Positions 39,265 to 50,429 of a DNA stretch of 64,000 bases are shown in pieces. Every line of letters begins with the position of its first letter. Positions within the stretch are counted from its first letter, which is position 1. A program made the translations under genes and the position numbers. Under the pieces are notes generated by a model. That model had not been told where the DNA came from. It ran no database searches and worked only from the letters and a program-made list of their open reading frames with translations. The DNA lies in contig CM030935.1 in the NCBI GenBank assembly GCA_018136815.1, forward strand, positions 783,382 to 847,381. The letters are read 5' to 3'. The stretch is from Isochrysis galbana. Lineage: Eukaryota > Haptophyta > Isochrysidales > Isochrysidaceae.

Positions 39265-39860
39265 TTGGTGACCAGAACAACACGAGAAGCCCAGGACGAA
39301 TTCGATTTGCGAATGATGCCCGCGGACTCCATCTTGCAAACCTCGTCTTCAATTATCTTTTCGCCCTCGCGCCCTACTCGAGACGGCGCGTGGCGGTGCG
39401 GTTGTACTCCTGGATTGAGGGGCAACTCCACTTCCATGACGTGAGTGTGATTCGGACTGGTCGGATCCACAGCGAAGGCGCCAATGCGGCGGGCCAGCAT
39501 TTGTCGGATGCGGTCACGTTGGGATTTCGAGAGGTGGCCCTCCGGATCAATCTTGGCGGACTCGAGAAGTTCTCGTTGGGGGTTGGTGAGCGACTCGATC
39601 AAGTCCGGGGGCTCGTCGTCTTCTTCGCTCCGGCCGGTTCCGGCGTATATTTGGAATCGAACTTGGAGTGAGGCCACGGGATGGAAAGATGGTATATGAA
39701 GGGCCTTGTGCTCGAAGTGCTAATCACGGTGACCGCCACCGTGTGGTCTTCGCGCGGCAGCTCGACTTGAGGGCGAACGAGTGGTGGGTTCTCTAAGGCA
39801 TCGCGGACAGGGAGACGGTCCACTAGCATCGCGTAGCCTTCGTGTTCTCGTAGGGCTAGG
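39265..39860 (-). mobile_element. Ty3/gypsy LTR-retrotransposon fossil (start of reverse transcriptase)
   Basis: Minus-strand peptide similarity to the linker before, and the first part of, a Ty3/gypsy reverse transcriptase (region ending in VVLVTKKDG). Only this internal piece is present: no LTRs, integrase or gag were seen around it. It is a broken remnant bounded by SINE-like elements on both sides. Age cannot be judged without LTRs. Confidence 0.7.
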
Positions 39861-39865
39861 GGGGC

Positions 39866-40080
39866 AACTAAGTTTACACTTAGTTCAGCATGGGGGGGCG
39901 CCTCGCGTCCCCCCTCTCAGGCACCAATTCCCCTCCGGGGGGCCTGTCGGTCAACCCCAAGCTCTGCCTTCTGGCATGAGCAGGGCATTCATCACAACAA
40001 CCCAGACCCCAAGTGGGCGCGGGTCGCGAGCCGCACTCCAGGGCCCGCATGGGCCTGCTCTCGTACTGACTCCCCCCCCA
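39866..40080 (+). mobile_element. SINE-like element (5' part) with hairpin head
   Basis: Perfect stem AACTAAGT-TTAC-ACTTAGTT, ATG at 39890, hairpin 2 with GGGGGG/CCCCCC arms. The element is cut at about 40080 by the head of the next element. Confidence 0.7.
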
Positions 40081-40745
40081 ACCTACGACTTTTATAAGTG
40101 GGGGTCAATGGGGGCCTCGCGCCCCCCCCTCTCCATTGCGGACACCCCACGGGGTTGGCCCGTACATTCAACCCTAGCCCCTGCCCTTTGGCAGGGGCAG
40201 GGCACTCATAATTCCTGCCCAGACCCTTCGCGGGCGCGGGCCGCGAGCTGCACTCCCACGCCCGCGCTTTGCCTGCCCTCGAGCTGATTCCCCCCCTGTC
40301 CCTGGTCGCCAGGCATACAGGGGACTTCTGGCGGCTCCCATGGCCAGCGAGGCGAGCGTGGGAGAGGCAAGGGGGGCCAGGGGCTGAGCCCCAGCCTCCA
40401 CTGCCCCCTGAGCTGCCCTTGCTGGCCCTCTGGGAGCCCCCAAAGGACCCCTGAGAGCAGGCCAGGGCGCGCCGCATGGCGACGCGCCGCAGGGACAACG
40501 ATGGGTGAGAGTGGAGAGAGGGAGAGGGAGAGGGGGGGGGTTTGCGTAGAAGGAAGGAGAGCGATAAGCCGTCGGGGACCGGTACACACCGTCTGCCACT
40601 GGAAACCCACTTCACCCAGCCCCTAGGTAGAGCACGAGGGGACGCGCCGCAAGGCAGGTGGAGGGGTGGTAAGGACAGCGGGCGTGGCTACAGGGAGGTT
40701 GTGCAGGGTCGCGCGCGCGGCGAGATTATTAAGAAGTTTTTTTTT
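40081..40745 (+). mobile_element. SINE-like element with GGCGAGAttATTAA-type tail
   Basis: Head CCTACGACTT-TTAT-AAGTGGG, ATG at 40108, hairpin 4 arms GCCCCTGCC and GGCAGGGGC. The common body ends near CGCGCCGCATGGCGACGCGC, then the tail has GGCGTGGCTAC, GGCGAGATTATTAAG and a T run. The insertion point lies inside the element 39866-40080. Target duplication not recognised. Confidence 0.7.
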
Positions 40746-40849
40746 TCTCTTTTTGTTCGGTGTCGGGGGTGCGGCCCTGGTACACTACCTCGGGCCCGGC
40801 TTCGGGTGCGTGCTTCGGGAAGGCCTGTTGTTGTGTGTCATCTGTGGCG

Positions 40850-40955
40850 TTTCTCTATGGGTCAACACACGTCAAGGCGTACGGGCAGGTGCGCTGAGGG
40901 GTGTCGTGGTAGTACGGTAGTACCGGGCTAGTGGCAGTAGTGATACTAACGCTCA
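40850..40955 (+). repeat. partial copy of the repeat at 60530-60695
   Basis: Landmarks GGTCAACACACGTCAAGG, GGCAGGTGCGCTGAGG and GTACCGGGCTAGTG occur in the same order as at 34260-35160 (with its insert removed) and on the minus strand at 60530-60695. Confidence 0.6.
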
Positions 40956-41084
40956 GATGTTTTATTATATAGGGGCCAGGCTACTATAGCTGATAGCTGC
41001 TTGGCGTTGGCGCCCCACAGTCTGGCCACCGCCACCTCCTCCGTCCTCCGTCTTCCGCCTATGGCCTATGGCCTATGGCCTATG

Positions 41085-41305
41085 GCTTCGCTCCTGGAGG
41101 CCAGCTCAAGGGGCAGAGGAGGCTGGAGGCTGGGGCCGGGCCCTGGCCTCCCCTGCCTCTCCCTCGCTGGCGCTCCTGAGCTTCAAGGGCCCCCACGCTG
41201 CAGCACCTGTCTGCCTGCCGACCAATGATGGGGGGCGAGGAGGGAGGAGGGGTTTGAGCAATGGGCTAGCCACGACGGGCCAGGGCGAGCGAGCGAGCGA
41301 ACCAG
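41085..41305 (+). repeat. headless SINE body in inverse sense
   Basis: The sequence matches the complement of the body at about 24000-24180 (GGCCAGCTCAAGGGGCAGAG; CACCTGTCTGCCTG). A short GGCCTAT tandem array (about 41060-41085) borders it. Both the head and the tail are missing. Confidence 0.55.
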
Positions 41306-41562
41306 AATAGGCGAGCCGGTTGGCCAATAAGTAGTTGTAGTTAATAGTTCACATCCAAGTTGGACCGCCCTAAATGTGGTCCCTTGTGGCTAGTGGCTAG
41401 TGACAAGTGGCTAGTGGCCACGGCGGAGCCCGTAGCCCGGGTCGATGTTTCTGCGCACCCTGAAAGAAAGCGTTTATGCGAGAGGCGGGCGTGAATGAAG
41501 CGTGAACAGCGCAAGATTGGGCGACTCCCTCGTCCACCCTTGCGCGCGCGCCCGGCGGGCGA

Positions 41563-43834
41563 ATGCTCGGCCTGCTGCCGCCGGCGCTGGCAGCCGTGTG
41601 GCCAGCGCTGCCGCCGGGCAAGCCGACCAACCTGACTGTTCTTTCCGGCAAGACCTGGGCCTCCGTCCGCTGGATCGCCGCCTCTCCCGCCGCGGGCGGC
41701 GGAGAGACGAACCACTTTGCGCTCAAGTGGCAGTACAAAGATGCGGCTGAAGCCGAGTGGTACCCCTACTGGGTGGGCCCCGACAAGGGCGAGGCGATGC
41801 TGCAGAGCCTGGGAAGCGGTGTCACGATTGCAACGCGCGTGGCCGCCGTTAACCAGTACGGCCGCACCTGGTCCGATTTCGTCGTGTTCTCCACGTGCGT
41901 GCACACCTGCACTATGCCGTCTCCTCTTCGCGTATGCCTTGGCATTCCCGTAGGTCGCATGCTGAGCTTCGTGGCCTCGCCACACAGGATGTCGCCACTG
42001 GTTTGCGACGAGGCCTACCAGTTCAAGGGCGTGATGGAGACAGCGGACATAGAGGGCATCTGCGGCGGCCACGAGTTCAATGTGTGTCCCACGAAGCTGA
42101 CCGCCGTGTCATCGCATAAACAATCCTATGCAATCCACCCATCTCGTGCCATCCGGCACGTCCCCTACCACTCTTCCCCCTACTTCCATGTCCTATGCAG
42201 GTGCCGGTAGACCCACATCGTTCACCTTGCTCGGTGACGCATGTCGAATACGCTTTTGCTGGCGTAGCCGCCGGGATCATGGTGGTCCTCTTGGCAACCG
42301 CCATCATCTTGCGAGCATGCTGCACCGCGGAGGAGCAGTTGGGTAGCTCCAGACTCCTTAAATCAGGATGTGTGAATGAGCCGGTGAGGTCACGCCTGCC
42401 ATCCCATCCCAAAATCCACAATCCCTTTATTCCGCTGGACGAGTGGTTTGTCAACGGCTCTGCCATACGGCGAGGTCACTTTCCACATCCTCACGTTCAC
42501 AGGGAACTATCTCACCTGTGGTTTCGGATGGCGAGGACTTGCCATCATCTTATTCGACCAAGACAGAAGGGAGGTTGGAACGGCAAAGATCTGGATGTAG
42601 CCCTCGAGAGGGGGAGACGGCTGAGGCACAGGGTGTTGATGAACCCTCATGCAAAGCGAGCTCCTCGAGGACTAGAGCATGCGGTAGGGGTCGGCATCTA
42701 GGGCTCAAAGTTCCCGTTCAGGCAGATGGATACTATCGGAGCCCTGAGTATTCGTTGCGCCATAACTTGCCGAATCGGCGGGGAATTGCTCATTGGCCCA
42801 ACACGCATCATCGTCGGATCCCGGCAACACCCATCACGCCGCATAGCGGTACAGCTCTCCTAGATGGCCACAATGCATGTGGGCCTACAAGGTTTGGGCG
42901 GAGGGGGTGGAGCAGCCTTAGCAGCCGCACATCCACACGGGGAACGCCACAAAGATACACGCCACATCATGTACATTCCATGGAGTACCATCCGAGTCCT
43001 GCTGACGTGAAGTTCTTCGCCTCCGGAAGCCAGGAGGAGTTCCTAGGAGGCGGAGAGCTGCCGGATGGGTATGCGAGTGATGGCGGCGTTCGCAGACGAG
43101 ATGTGAGCTCTTATGGACACGAATGCCAGAGAGACTCGTCGAGGTGGCGCGCTGGGGACCACCTGCAGCGTAACGAGGGCCAGTACTACGCACGTGTTGA
43201 TGACCAATTTGTGGACGATCATCGATTAGGGCCAACTGGTGAGCGCGGGAACGAATGCTCATCTTTAGCTGCCCCGATTGAGGCATGTCGGGGCTCTGAG
43301 GGGTCAAATGCGACTGCTCGACAGTCGGTATCTCGCCGCCAAACGTATTCGGTGCCTTGCTCGTCTCGGAAAGAGAGCGAGCACTTCGGTGCATGCTTGA
43401 AGCCCAAGAGCCATGTCCGGCGACTACCTCAGGTAGCGTTGCCAGATGAAAACCAAAGCACGGCGGCCGCCGTGTCCCCTACTATCTCGCCCACTCCCTT
43501 CGTGCAACCTCTTGCATGTCAGATGTCGGCACGACGTCAATCCGGGGTGGCACTCTCCCCTGAGCGCTTCAAAATTGGCCCACCAAGCGCGGGCCGATCC
43601 GCCTCACCCGCCGACGTCGCCGCGCTTAACCGGGCAGCATCTGAATTGGCAACATTGTGTTTGGATGTCGAAGGGCACACGAGCCGCTCAAGCATTGGCG
43701 ACGGCGATTCGGGCGCATGCAACGGCCACGCCCGTTGCAATAGTAGTGGTTACCACAGTTGGGACAGTGGACTCTCGAGCGGCGGCGATTCTCACTCACC
43801 CGTGAGCGGCCCAAGCCGAACGTTCATCATGTAA
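41563..43834 (+). CDS. single-pass membrane protein with a fibronectin type III-like ectodomain
   Basis: Four exons join in phase: 41563-41894, 41967-42105, 42201-42383 and 42503-43834, giving about 661 residues. A signal-like start (MLGLLPPALAAVWPALPP) is followed by a fibronectin-III-like domain: KPTNLTVLSGKTWASVRWIA, HFALKWQYKD, TIATRVAAVNQYGRTW. Next comes a Cys-bearing stretch (VCDEAYQFKG, ICGGHEFNVC) and a transmembrane helix (AFAGVAAGIMVVLLATAIIL). A ~460-residue cytosolic tail, rich in Ser, Arg and Gly, has no recognised domain. It is probably a surface or endomembrane receptor-like protein. The exon 1/2 border is the least sure (acceptor GCTGAG chosen because it keeps the frame). Confidence 0.6.
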
Positions 43835-43954
43835 CCAACCGGGCAGCAAAGCTCTTGTCGAGGACTTATCTTGGTTCAGTTCTCATGCCTTGGGACGAGG
43901 CGTGCAGTCTCGAGAATTCCCGCGTCGGCTTCGGGACTGCGCAGTACGTCTAAT

Positions 43955-44342
43955 TGAAATACACATCGTACGTACGGCGCGAATGTCATTACAAAACGCG
44001 ATGAATGCGTGGGGCATAGATGATGAAAGTAGTAAGTTCTTAGTAAGTTCTACGTAGTAGTATTACGTAAAAATGGTGTTGCCTTATGAAGGGCGGTAGC
44101 AGCTGCACTAATTGGTTATTGCAATAACTTATTGGCACGCCGTAGTATTGATAACCAGTTATTACAGGCTAGCAAACGGCATTGGTTGTATCGCGTGCAA
44201 CTGCATGCGCAAATGCAAATGCCCTCGCTCGCGACGGCGTGACGGGGCCTCGTGGCGCCCACGACCACCCCCGCGCGAGCGAGGGCGACAATAACGCTCC
44301 GCAACTCTTACTCTTACTCCAACTAACAACTAACAACTAACA
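43955..44342. other. intergenic stretch with a GC-rich inverted repeat
   Basis: Inverted arms GCCCTCGCTCGCG (about 44220) and CGCGCGAGCGAGGGC (about 44272-44286) enclose ~40 bp. To the left is an AT-rich stretch with TTGCAATAACTTATTGG. A short AACTAAC tandem array (44318-44342) borders the next repeat. No gene seen. Confidence 0.4.
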
Positions 44343-44530
44343 ATAATAAAAGAATTAATGTTAGATCCTAGCCAACCCCACTAGCTAATTAAACACAACT
44401 TTTCCGTCCCGGAATCCCGCCATGCCTGACGAGCCAGGTGTCCGAGTGCTACTGGGGGGAGGGGGCACTGGCCCCTCCCCTCGATATTTGTCCTCCCCCT
44501 AGCTAGTGCACGCACCGAGCCTGCGCACCC
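44343..44530 (-). repeat. SINE/LINE tail, copy of 61640-61889
   Basis: Minus sense: GGTGCGTGCACTAGC, CACTCGGACACCTGGCTCGT, TGTTTAATTAGCTAGTGGGG, ending CATTAATTCTTTTATTATTG. At 61640-61889 the same sequence is the 3' end of a target-duplicated element. Confidence 0.65.
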
Positions 44531-44939
44531 CAGCACGTCCTCTCCTCGAGGCCAGAACGCTGGGGGAAAACCCCTTGCTTCCCGCGGCATCGCCAGGACG
44601 CCCCGCTCGTGGTCCCTTCTGTCTCCCCGTCTGCTCTCGTTCGTCATGCCCGGCCATGGATCGCCCGTGCCGTCCCGTGTGCTCCCTTCCCGTGCTGCCT
44701 CCAGTCGCTCGTCCCGTCCCTCTCGCCCTGCGCTTCACCCGGATGGGACAACAGGTACAACGTCAACAGGTTTTGGGGGCCTCTTCCTATTAAGAGGACA
44801 TGTTAACAGGTCGCAACAGGTCCGTAACAGGTCAAAATAATACTCAATTTAATGATATTTTAGATCTATCAGCATGATTTATAATATGAATACGATTGGT
44901 TTCTGACTTCTGAGCTTAGTTACTAGGGAGAGGAAGGGA

Positions 44940-45018
44940 TCTGAGATGATCTGGGCGTGGCTACGATAGCGGTACCTATAGCCACGCGCGAGGCGAGAAT
45001 TTTAGAAAGGTTTTTTTT
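44940..45018 (+). repeat. 5'-truncated LINE tail
   Basis: GGCGTGGCTACG, then GGCGAGAATTTTAGAAAGG and a T run; the same ending is seen at 15698-15730 (-), 22656-22690 (-) and 40718-40745 (+). Confidence 0.6.
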
Positions 45019-45099
45019 TACCTATTACCTATTAACAGGTAACAGGTCTGGTAGACCTCTTGACCTCTTAATAGAACCTATTAGAAGCCTATTGTCTAT

Positions 45100-45330
45100 T
45101 GTCCCATCTGGGGCGCTTCATACATCTCATGTTACAGACCCACAACCACAACCTCACACAGACCTACCACAGCACCACAGCCACTCCACAACCCACCACA
45201 TGGTAGCGGAGGTGTGTCATCCACACCTCTCCAGTCACTCTCAGACCAAGACGCACAAGACATACCCACCACCTCCGAACCGCCCGCACACAACGCCACC
45301 GCACAGCAGCAACAGCAACCTTACCGTTTA
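45100..45330 (+). repeat. copy of the 51960-52200 repeat frame
   Basis: It contains TACATCTCATGTTACAG, CACCACAGCCAC and CACATGGTAGCGGAGG in the order seen at 52020-52120, and its frame has similar wording (TSHVT, HHMVAEVCHPHLSSHSQ). It ends where the minus-strand LINE begins. Confidence 0.55.
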
Positions 45331-47722
45331 GTCGCCTGTTTCTGGGCGAGTTGGTGTTTCGATTCCGATCGTGTGCTCGATACCTAGTACCTAGCCTTGC
45401 GGCTAGGGAGCGGAGCTCCTCGCTAGGCGTCAGTCCGTCGTTGTCGGTGGTCTCGTATACAGGGCGAAAGTCGCCTACGTCTACCCTTTTCTTTGGTTGT
45501 CGTCCCATACCCGCCTGGGCGGTTCTCGATGCGTCTGTCGAGTTGGCGAACGTTAGCGCCCCGCATAGCTTTGTAAATCTTTCTATGGTTCTGATCAGGA
45601 TCGACTCTTCCGAGAAGGTCGCATTGTCGTAATGGATTCTATAGAAGTCTGTTATGATGTATCTCCACGCTAGCATGTACAGTATTGCTAGCGCTTTCGA
45701 GGAGGAGCCGCTAGGGTGTATGAAGAGTCTGTCCACGGTTGTTTGTTCTTGTGATCTGTTGGGCGTGCTGGGGTGCCGGGCTAGTTTGTCGAGGGCGTCA
45801 AAAATGTTGTTTAGCCTCGGGCACTCTCCCAAGTGCGTAGAGGATTCTTCCTCTTCTTTGCAGAAGCGGCAGGTTCTGTCTCTATTCGCGAATCTGTTGG
45901 CTGTGGCTATTCGCCGATGCGCTATGTGTTTGTAGTGTAGATGTGTATCTCTTGCTGTTAGCATAGGTGAGGTGTATATCTCGGCCAAATGCGCCCATAC
46001 GTTGTCCGGCAGCGGTAGTCGTGTTTTCCAATTGTCGGGACCTGTGAGACGCCGGCGTTTGTTTTGGGTTTTTTGTATAGCTTTGGTGATGTGGTCTACC
46101 CTCATCTCGTCGAGGGCTGTTTTGCCGTCTAGCGTGTATTCGTCCGGCAGCGGGTATTCCGTTCTCTTGTTGGACTTGTAGCCTTCGCCCCATTTCGCTG
46201 GTGGGGTCGGATCTAGGTTCGTGGGTTCCGCTGCCGCTTGGTCTCCGAACACAGGAGTGCCCAGGCCCAGGTATGAATGAGAGTTCGACCGTGTACCACC
46301 TGTTATTCTCTTTGGCGAAGTATTCGCCTTCTTGTGTTATGCGGATTTCCGGTGGTTCTGCTTTGTTGTTAGGTTGCGTGGGGGTCGGCGAGTGTTGCCT
46401 TTGCGTGTTTGTTTCCTCTTGTGTCGCCGTCCCTATTAGGTCTATCGCGTGTTTTACTATGTTATCCCATGTCCCTAGGAATCTGTCGCGCGGTATGTAT
46501 TCTCCTTTGTACCGTATATAGGTGTCGTTATTTTTCAGGTACTGCTCACATTCGTCAGCTGTGAACGCGTTCACGCATGCGTGATCTTTGAACACAATGT
46601 GTATGGCGTTACACTCTAGTTTGCTCCAAAGCTCTGCCCATCGTGGGTGCATGCTCGGGCTTCTGTGGTTCGGGTTACACCATATGGGTTGGGAGAGGGC
46701 TCCGTCCCTACTTAGTTTAAGCCGTGTCAGTTTGAGCGCTCTCGCGTTCGCTAGCGCTTGTTTCCAAAAGACCGGGATCCTACTCTTTCCTGTAATGCCG
46801 TCTGTTAGTCTGTGGGTCGGTATATCGGCGCCTTCGAGCTTGTTGAGGTGTGCCACAATGGCGCTGAGGGCTTCCTCGTCCTTGATTTTGATGCCTCGGT
46901 CCGTAGAGGTGAAGGTCATGATGATTTGCGTGAAGTCTGGCTGATATTCTTGCTCTTCTTCTTGCTCCTCCCCTCCTCGGGGGGTTGCCTGCGTGTGCCC
47001 GTGGGTTGGGGGTCTCTTGGTTAGTTTTTTGTGCGCTTGGTGAGACGTCGTGCTCGGGATGGGAGTCTTGTCGGCTCCTTCCGTTTTGTGAGTTGTCAAG
47101 GCACACCATCTTTGGTGCCCTGCTGTTGACGTGTGTGGGTGTGTTGCTGTTTGTGGAGGGTGCGACCGCTGCCGCGGTTCTTGTGCCTCGTTGAGGGTGC
47201 GTGGAATGCGCTCGACCCGGGCGGTGTTGTCCCGAGCTGTCCCCTGGGCCTCAGCTGTCAGCTGGTTCCAGCATGGGCCTTATTGGTTTGCTTTGCTGGG
47301 TCCTGCAGCTGATGCTGCAGGGCTCAGTATCTACTGTGTTGCTGGTCTTGTGGACCGGCCGGGTCTGTGCCTCGTGCTTGCGCACGAGGTCAGTGCCGCG
47401 TGCCGCGGCGTTGTAGGGGCCCAGCCCGGAGGCTTTCCCTATGGGAGGACGGGCCCTGAGGCCTCTCTTGTCCTTGCTTCTTGTTGGGATGGCTGTGCTG
47501 GTGCATGTGGAGTGTTGTGTGGAGGTTGTTCTTGTGTTGTGCGAGGCTCTGTGCGCGTGGCGTGGTGCGGCTCGCGGCCACCGGGGTGGGCGAGGGCTCT
47601 GGGAGAGGACGGTGTGGTTGCATGGCGTCGGCCATCACTTGGTCAGCCGGCGCGGTGGGGTGGGCGGAGAGAGAGGAGGGGAGCGTGGCGCGCTCCATGA
47701 CCCTATCGTTATAACGATAGTT
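45331..47722 (-). mobile_element. internally deleted LINE: hairpin head, ORF1, reverse-transcriptase C-terminal end
   Basis: Minus-sense head CTATCGTT-AT-AACGATAG (47703-47720), ATG at 47698 (MERATLPSSLSAHPTAP). The ORF1 middle lies at 46260-47099 (IKIKDEEALSAIVAHLNKLE, IPRDRFLGTWDNIVKHAIDL). Near 46250 it passes in another frame to the ORF2 end: DEYTLDGKTALDEMRVDHIT, HLHYKHIAHRRIATANRFAN, the CCHC domain CRFCKEEEESSTHLGEC, and TPSEELRSLAARLG. Endonuclease and polymerase are absent. The ORF2 order matches the LINEs at 22656-27161 and 15698-17691. The usual T-run tail was not found at its 3' end. Confidence 0.7.
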
Positions 47723-47973
47723 GCCTGGGGCGGCCTTGAGCCACTCCCTCCTCATCTCCCTCCTGTCACCAGCCGCCACCACAATCTTTAACGCTAGCCA
47801 GCTCTTTTTGGCCTTTTTTTTACTTTCTCTTTTTGGGATAAGAGTAAGAGTAAGAGTACGCTCTCCGATCGGCAGGGCGGCAGTGCGCGAGAAGCAGTGC
47901 AAGCGGTGAGTGGCTTCAGCCTCGCGCCGACGCCGATCGCTTGGCACGCGCACTCTCCCAAGCCCCGCATCAC

Positions 47974-48689
47974 ATGACTTCACCACAACAATATGCTCAG
48001 GGAGACCGCACTGAATTCGTTGAAGAAACGGTCTCAATGGACTCACTCCTCTATATCGGCGCGGGCAACACAGAGGAGGACGACAGCGAGGATGAAGAAG
48101 AACATCAAAGAGCGTGCGAGTCGGCTGTGACGGCTGCGAGCTCGAGCACATCTGCCCTCGACTTTGCGGCTCTCCAACGAGCTGGATACAGCAGCGCATC
48201 AGCTGATCTCAGCCAGACGGCCACATTCAAGCGACTGGAGGCGGAGGCAAAACAGACATTAGAATATGACGCGGCTGCTAAGAAACGTGCAGAAGACGAA
48301 GCAGCGGCTGCGGAGCAAGAACGGCGTGCAGCGGAAAAGGCCCTGCTCGACACTAAGGTCTATACCCAACACCATAGCATGCTGAGCGAAACTTGACTAC
48401 GATAGACAACAATTGCCGAATGCATCCAGTCGCCTTGGCCGATCGCCGTGTAGACGAAGTCCAATGTTGGCGAGGATTGCCCCACTCCCTACGATTTCCT
48501 CCTCTCTCTGTTCTGCAGGCTATCGATAAGCGTCTTGGGTACGAAAAGAGATTTGACAAGACCAAGGAGGACTTCCGCACGAAAGAAAAACGAAAGAGGG
48601 CTATGGGGCAACAAAGTAGTGGTAAGGATTGGGTCCAGGAAGAGAAGCGGAGGTTGCGCCAAGGAATGACTGGAAATTATGATAGTTAG
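47974..48689 (+). CDS. small charged protein with a basic C-terminal motif, function unknown
   Basis: Exons 47974-48357 and 48519-48689 join in phase 0 (acceptor TTCTGCAG; donor GTCTAT is weak), giving 184 residues. The N-terminal part is acidic (EEDDSEDEEEHQ). The middle is a charged helix (KKRAEDEAAAAEQERRAAEK). The C-terminal end has a conserved-looking motif: KEKRKRAMGQQSSGKDWVQE followed by EKRRLRQG. This resembles the basic tails of small nuclear or nucleolar proteins, but I do not recognise a family. Its start lies about 250 bp from the LINE head at 47722, which points away from it. Confidence 0.6.
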
Positions 48690-49400
48690 ATGTCTGTGGG
48701 ATGCGAAAGTGTGCTTCTTAACACCGTTGCCATAGCTCTCTCAATCCAGTGCAGAGGCTACTCTGCGCTAAACGCAACAAGAGGGAACTCCGAATGCCGA
48801 ATGCGCCTAGGGTGGGTGATCGCCGTGCACCCCAAAGCACCACGTGCACGACCGGTCTAGCCGGATCGGCCGGCCACCCAGCGACACGGGAGGAAGGGGA
48901 GGCACCGGATTGGCCTAGGAGGCGCTAGGGGCGGGCACATACATGCACATTGCACATTGCACATTGCAGATCGCAGCCCACCCTTCTGATGATCACCTCG
49001 CTCAACATCTTGGCGGCCCCTTTGCTTTTGTCTTTTGTTAGGCCGCATCGAGTGGGAGTTAGGTCGAGTTCCGTCGAAAGAGGACCATGTGAATACTTTT
49101 ATTTTTACCCATATGTATATATATATGCGAGACTGGGATTACCTTTACCTTCTGTATTGAACATTGCACAAGCCCAAGGGCCATACAAGGGCCAAGGAAG
49201 GTCAATCCAAGATTATGACGCCCCGTACAGTGTGACAAGTCAAGCTAGAGCTATCTCACTTACGAAGGGATGCGAGCGTGCTCCCGGAGCCTCCACACGT
49301 ATAGAGCATACGGGCAGGTGCCTTGGCTTAGCGCCTCATCCGCTCCAAGCGGAGGTGGCTCCTTGGCTCCTCTGGGAGCATGTTGCCTGACCATGCATCG
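48690..49400. other. intergenic stretch, no gene recognised
   Basis: It holds a short TGCACAT tandem array (about 48943-48966) and the motif GAGTTCCGTC-AAAGAGGACCA-TG (49070-49092), which also occurs at 7306-7333. Otherwise featureless. Confidence 0.35.
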
Positions 49401-49408
49401 CGTTATAC

Positions 49409-50366
49409 TCACAACGACTCGGAGTCGCCCGCTGCAGCCTCACAGGCGGCCACCACATCGGAGAGTTCGTCTGTTAATCGGTCCAGCTCAACACGCTGCG
49501 CGTCGAGCTCTCGTTGGCGCTTGCGCACCTCTGTTGTGGCTGTAGCAAGTGTTGTCCGCCGCTCCCGCTCCGTGCGTTCGAACATGGCAAGCCGCTCGCC
49601 CATTATCGTGAGAGCCCGCTTGGCCACGCGCCCCTCGCGCTCGGCTGCCTGCTCGAGCATCTTCCGCTGCGCGGTGAAGGTGCGCTCGTGCTCTTCCGTA
49701 AGTGCCTTCGCGTGGAGCTTGGCACTGTGTGCCTGTGCGCGCTCTGCAACCAGCTGCAAGGATGGAAGTGGATGACTGGCAGTCATGTGCGTGCCGTCAA
49801 GAAGTATGAGAAGCGCGCGATACATTCGATGAGTGGTGGCATGAATGTGGCGGTGCTTTGGCTCACCTGCTCGTGGGTGTGCGAGCGCCAAATCTCCTCG
49901 GCTCGCTCGTGCCGCGCTATGGCCTCATCAAGCACTTCCTGTTGTTGAGCAGCCGGTGGTGAGGTGATAATTTGAGACATTTGTTGGCGCGCCCGGCTGG
50001 CTTGAGCAGACGCACTTGGCCCTCTCGCCTCACGCGGCTGAGTTCGCGCTGCATGCATTCCGACTTCTCCAGGATGGCCGCTTTGGCGTCAGTGAGCTCC
50101 GATTGCAATAGGCCGACCTCTGCCGTCGCCTTTTCCAGAGCCGCAGTCTTTTGCCTGCCCTCGCAAAGGGGAATGTGTGTGCTGAACCGTCAGCTCGCGC
50201 TTGCGTGCGATGCGTGTGCGCGTGCTCACCGAATCTGCTCTTCTAGCCGTTGCTCCACCTCGTCGTACGCTCGCCGGCGCAGCAGGTCGATCGAGTGCAC
50301 CCTGTCCATCTCGCGAAAAGAGTGGATGCTCAGCGAGAGCGAGTCATCAAGCTCTTGCCTGTGCGC
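49409..50366 (-). CDS. coiled-coil protein, spliced, 5' end not found
   Basis: Minus-strand exons with good coiled-coil potential: about 50366-50231 (ELDDSLSLSIHSFREMDRVH, RRRAYDEVEQRLEEQIR), then after a GTGAGC intron about 50152-50040 (QKTAALEKATAEVGLLQSEL, AAILEKSECMQREL). A further exon is at about 49990-49873 (QQQEVLDEAIARHERAEEIW), and after another GTGAGC intron ending CTTGCAG the last exon is 49761-49409 (LVAERAQAHSAKLHAKALTE, RERRTTLATATTEVRKRQRE). The joint between the second and third exons is unclear. No family recognised; a structural or cytoskeletal role is a guess from the coiled coil only. Confidence 0.5.
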
Positions 50367-50429
50367 AGCGCAACGACATTGACTGGGTTCAGCATGCCAT
50401 GCTGCCTCGCCAACCACCGCACCTCACGA

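Noticed and set aside
47390-48199. 269-codon minus-strand frame over the start of the small charged protein
   Set aside because: Only the part from 47698 downward is LINE coding sequence; the upstream part is antisense to a spliced plus-strand gene.
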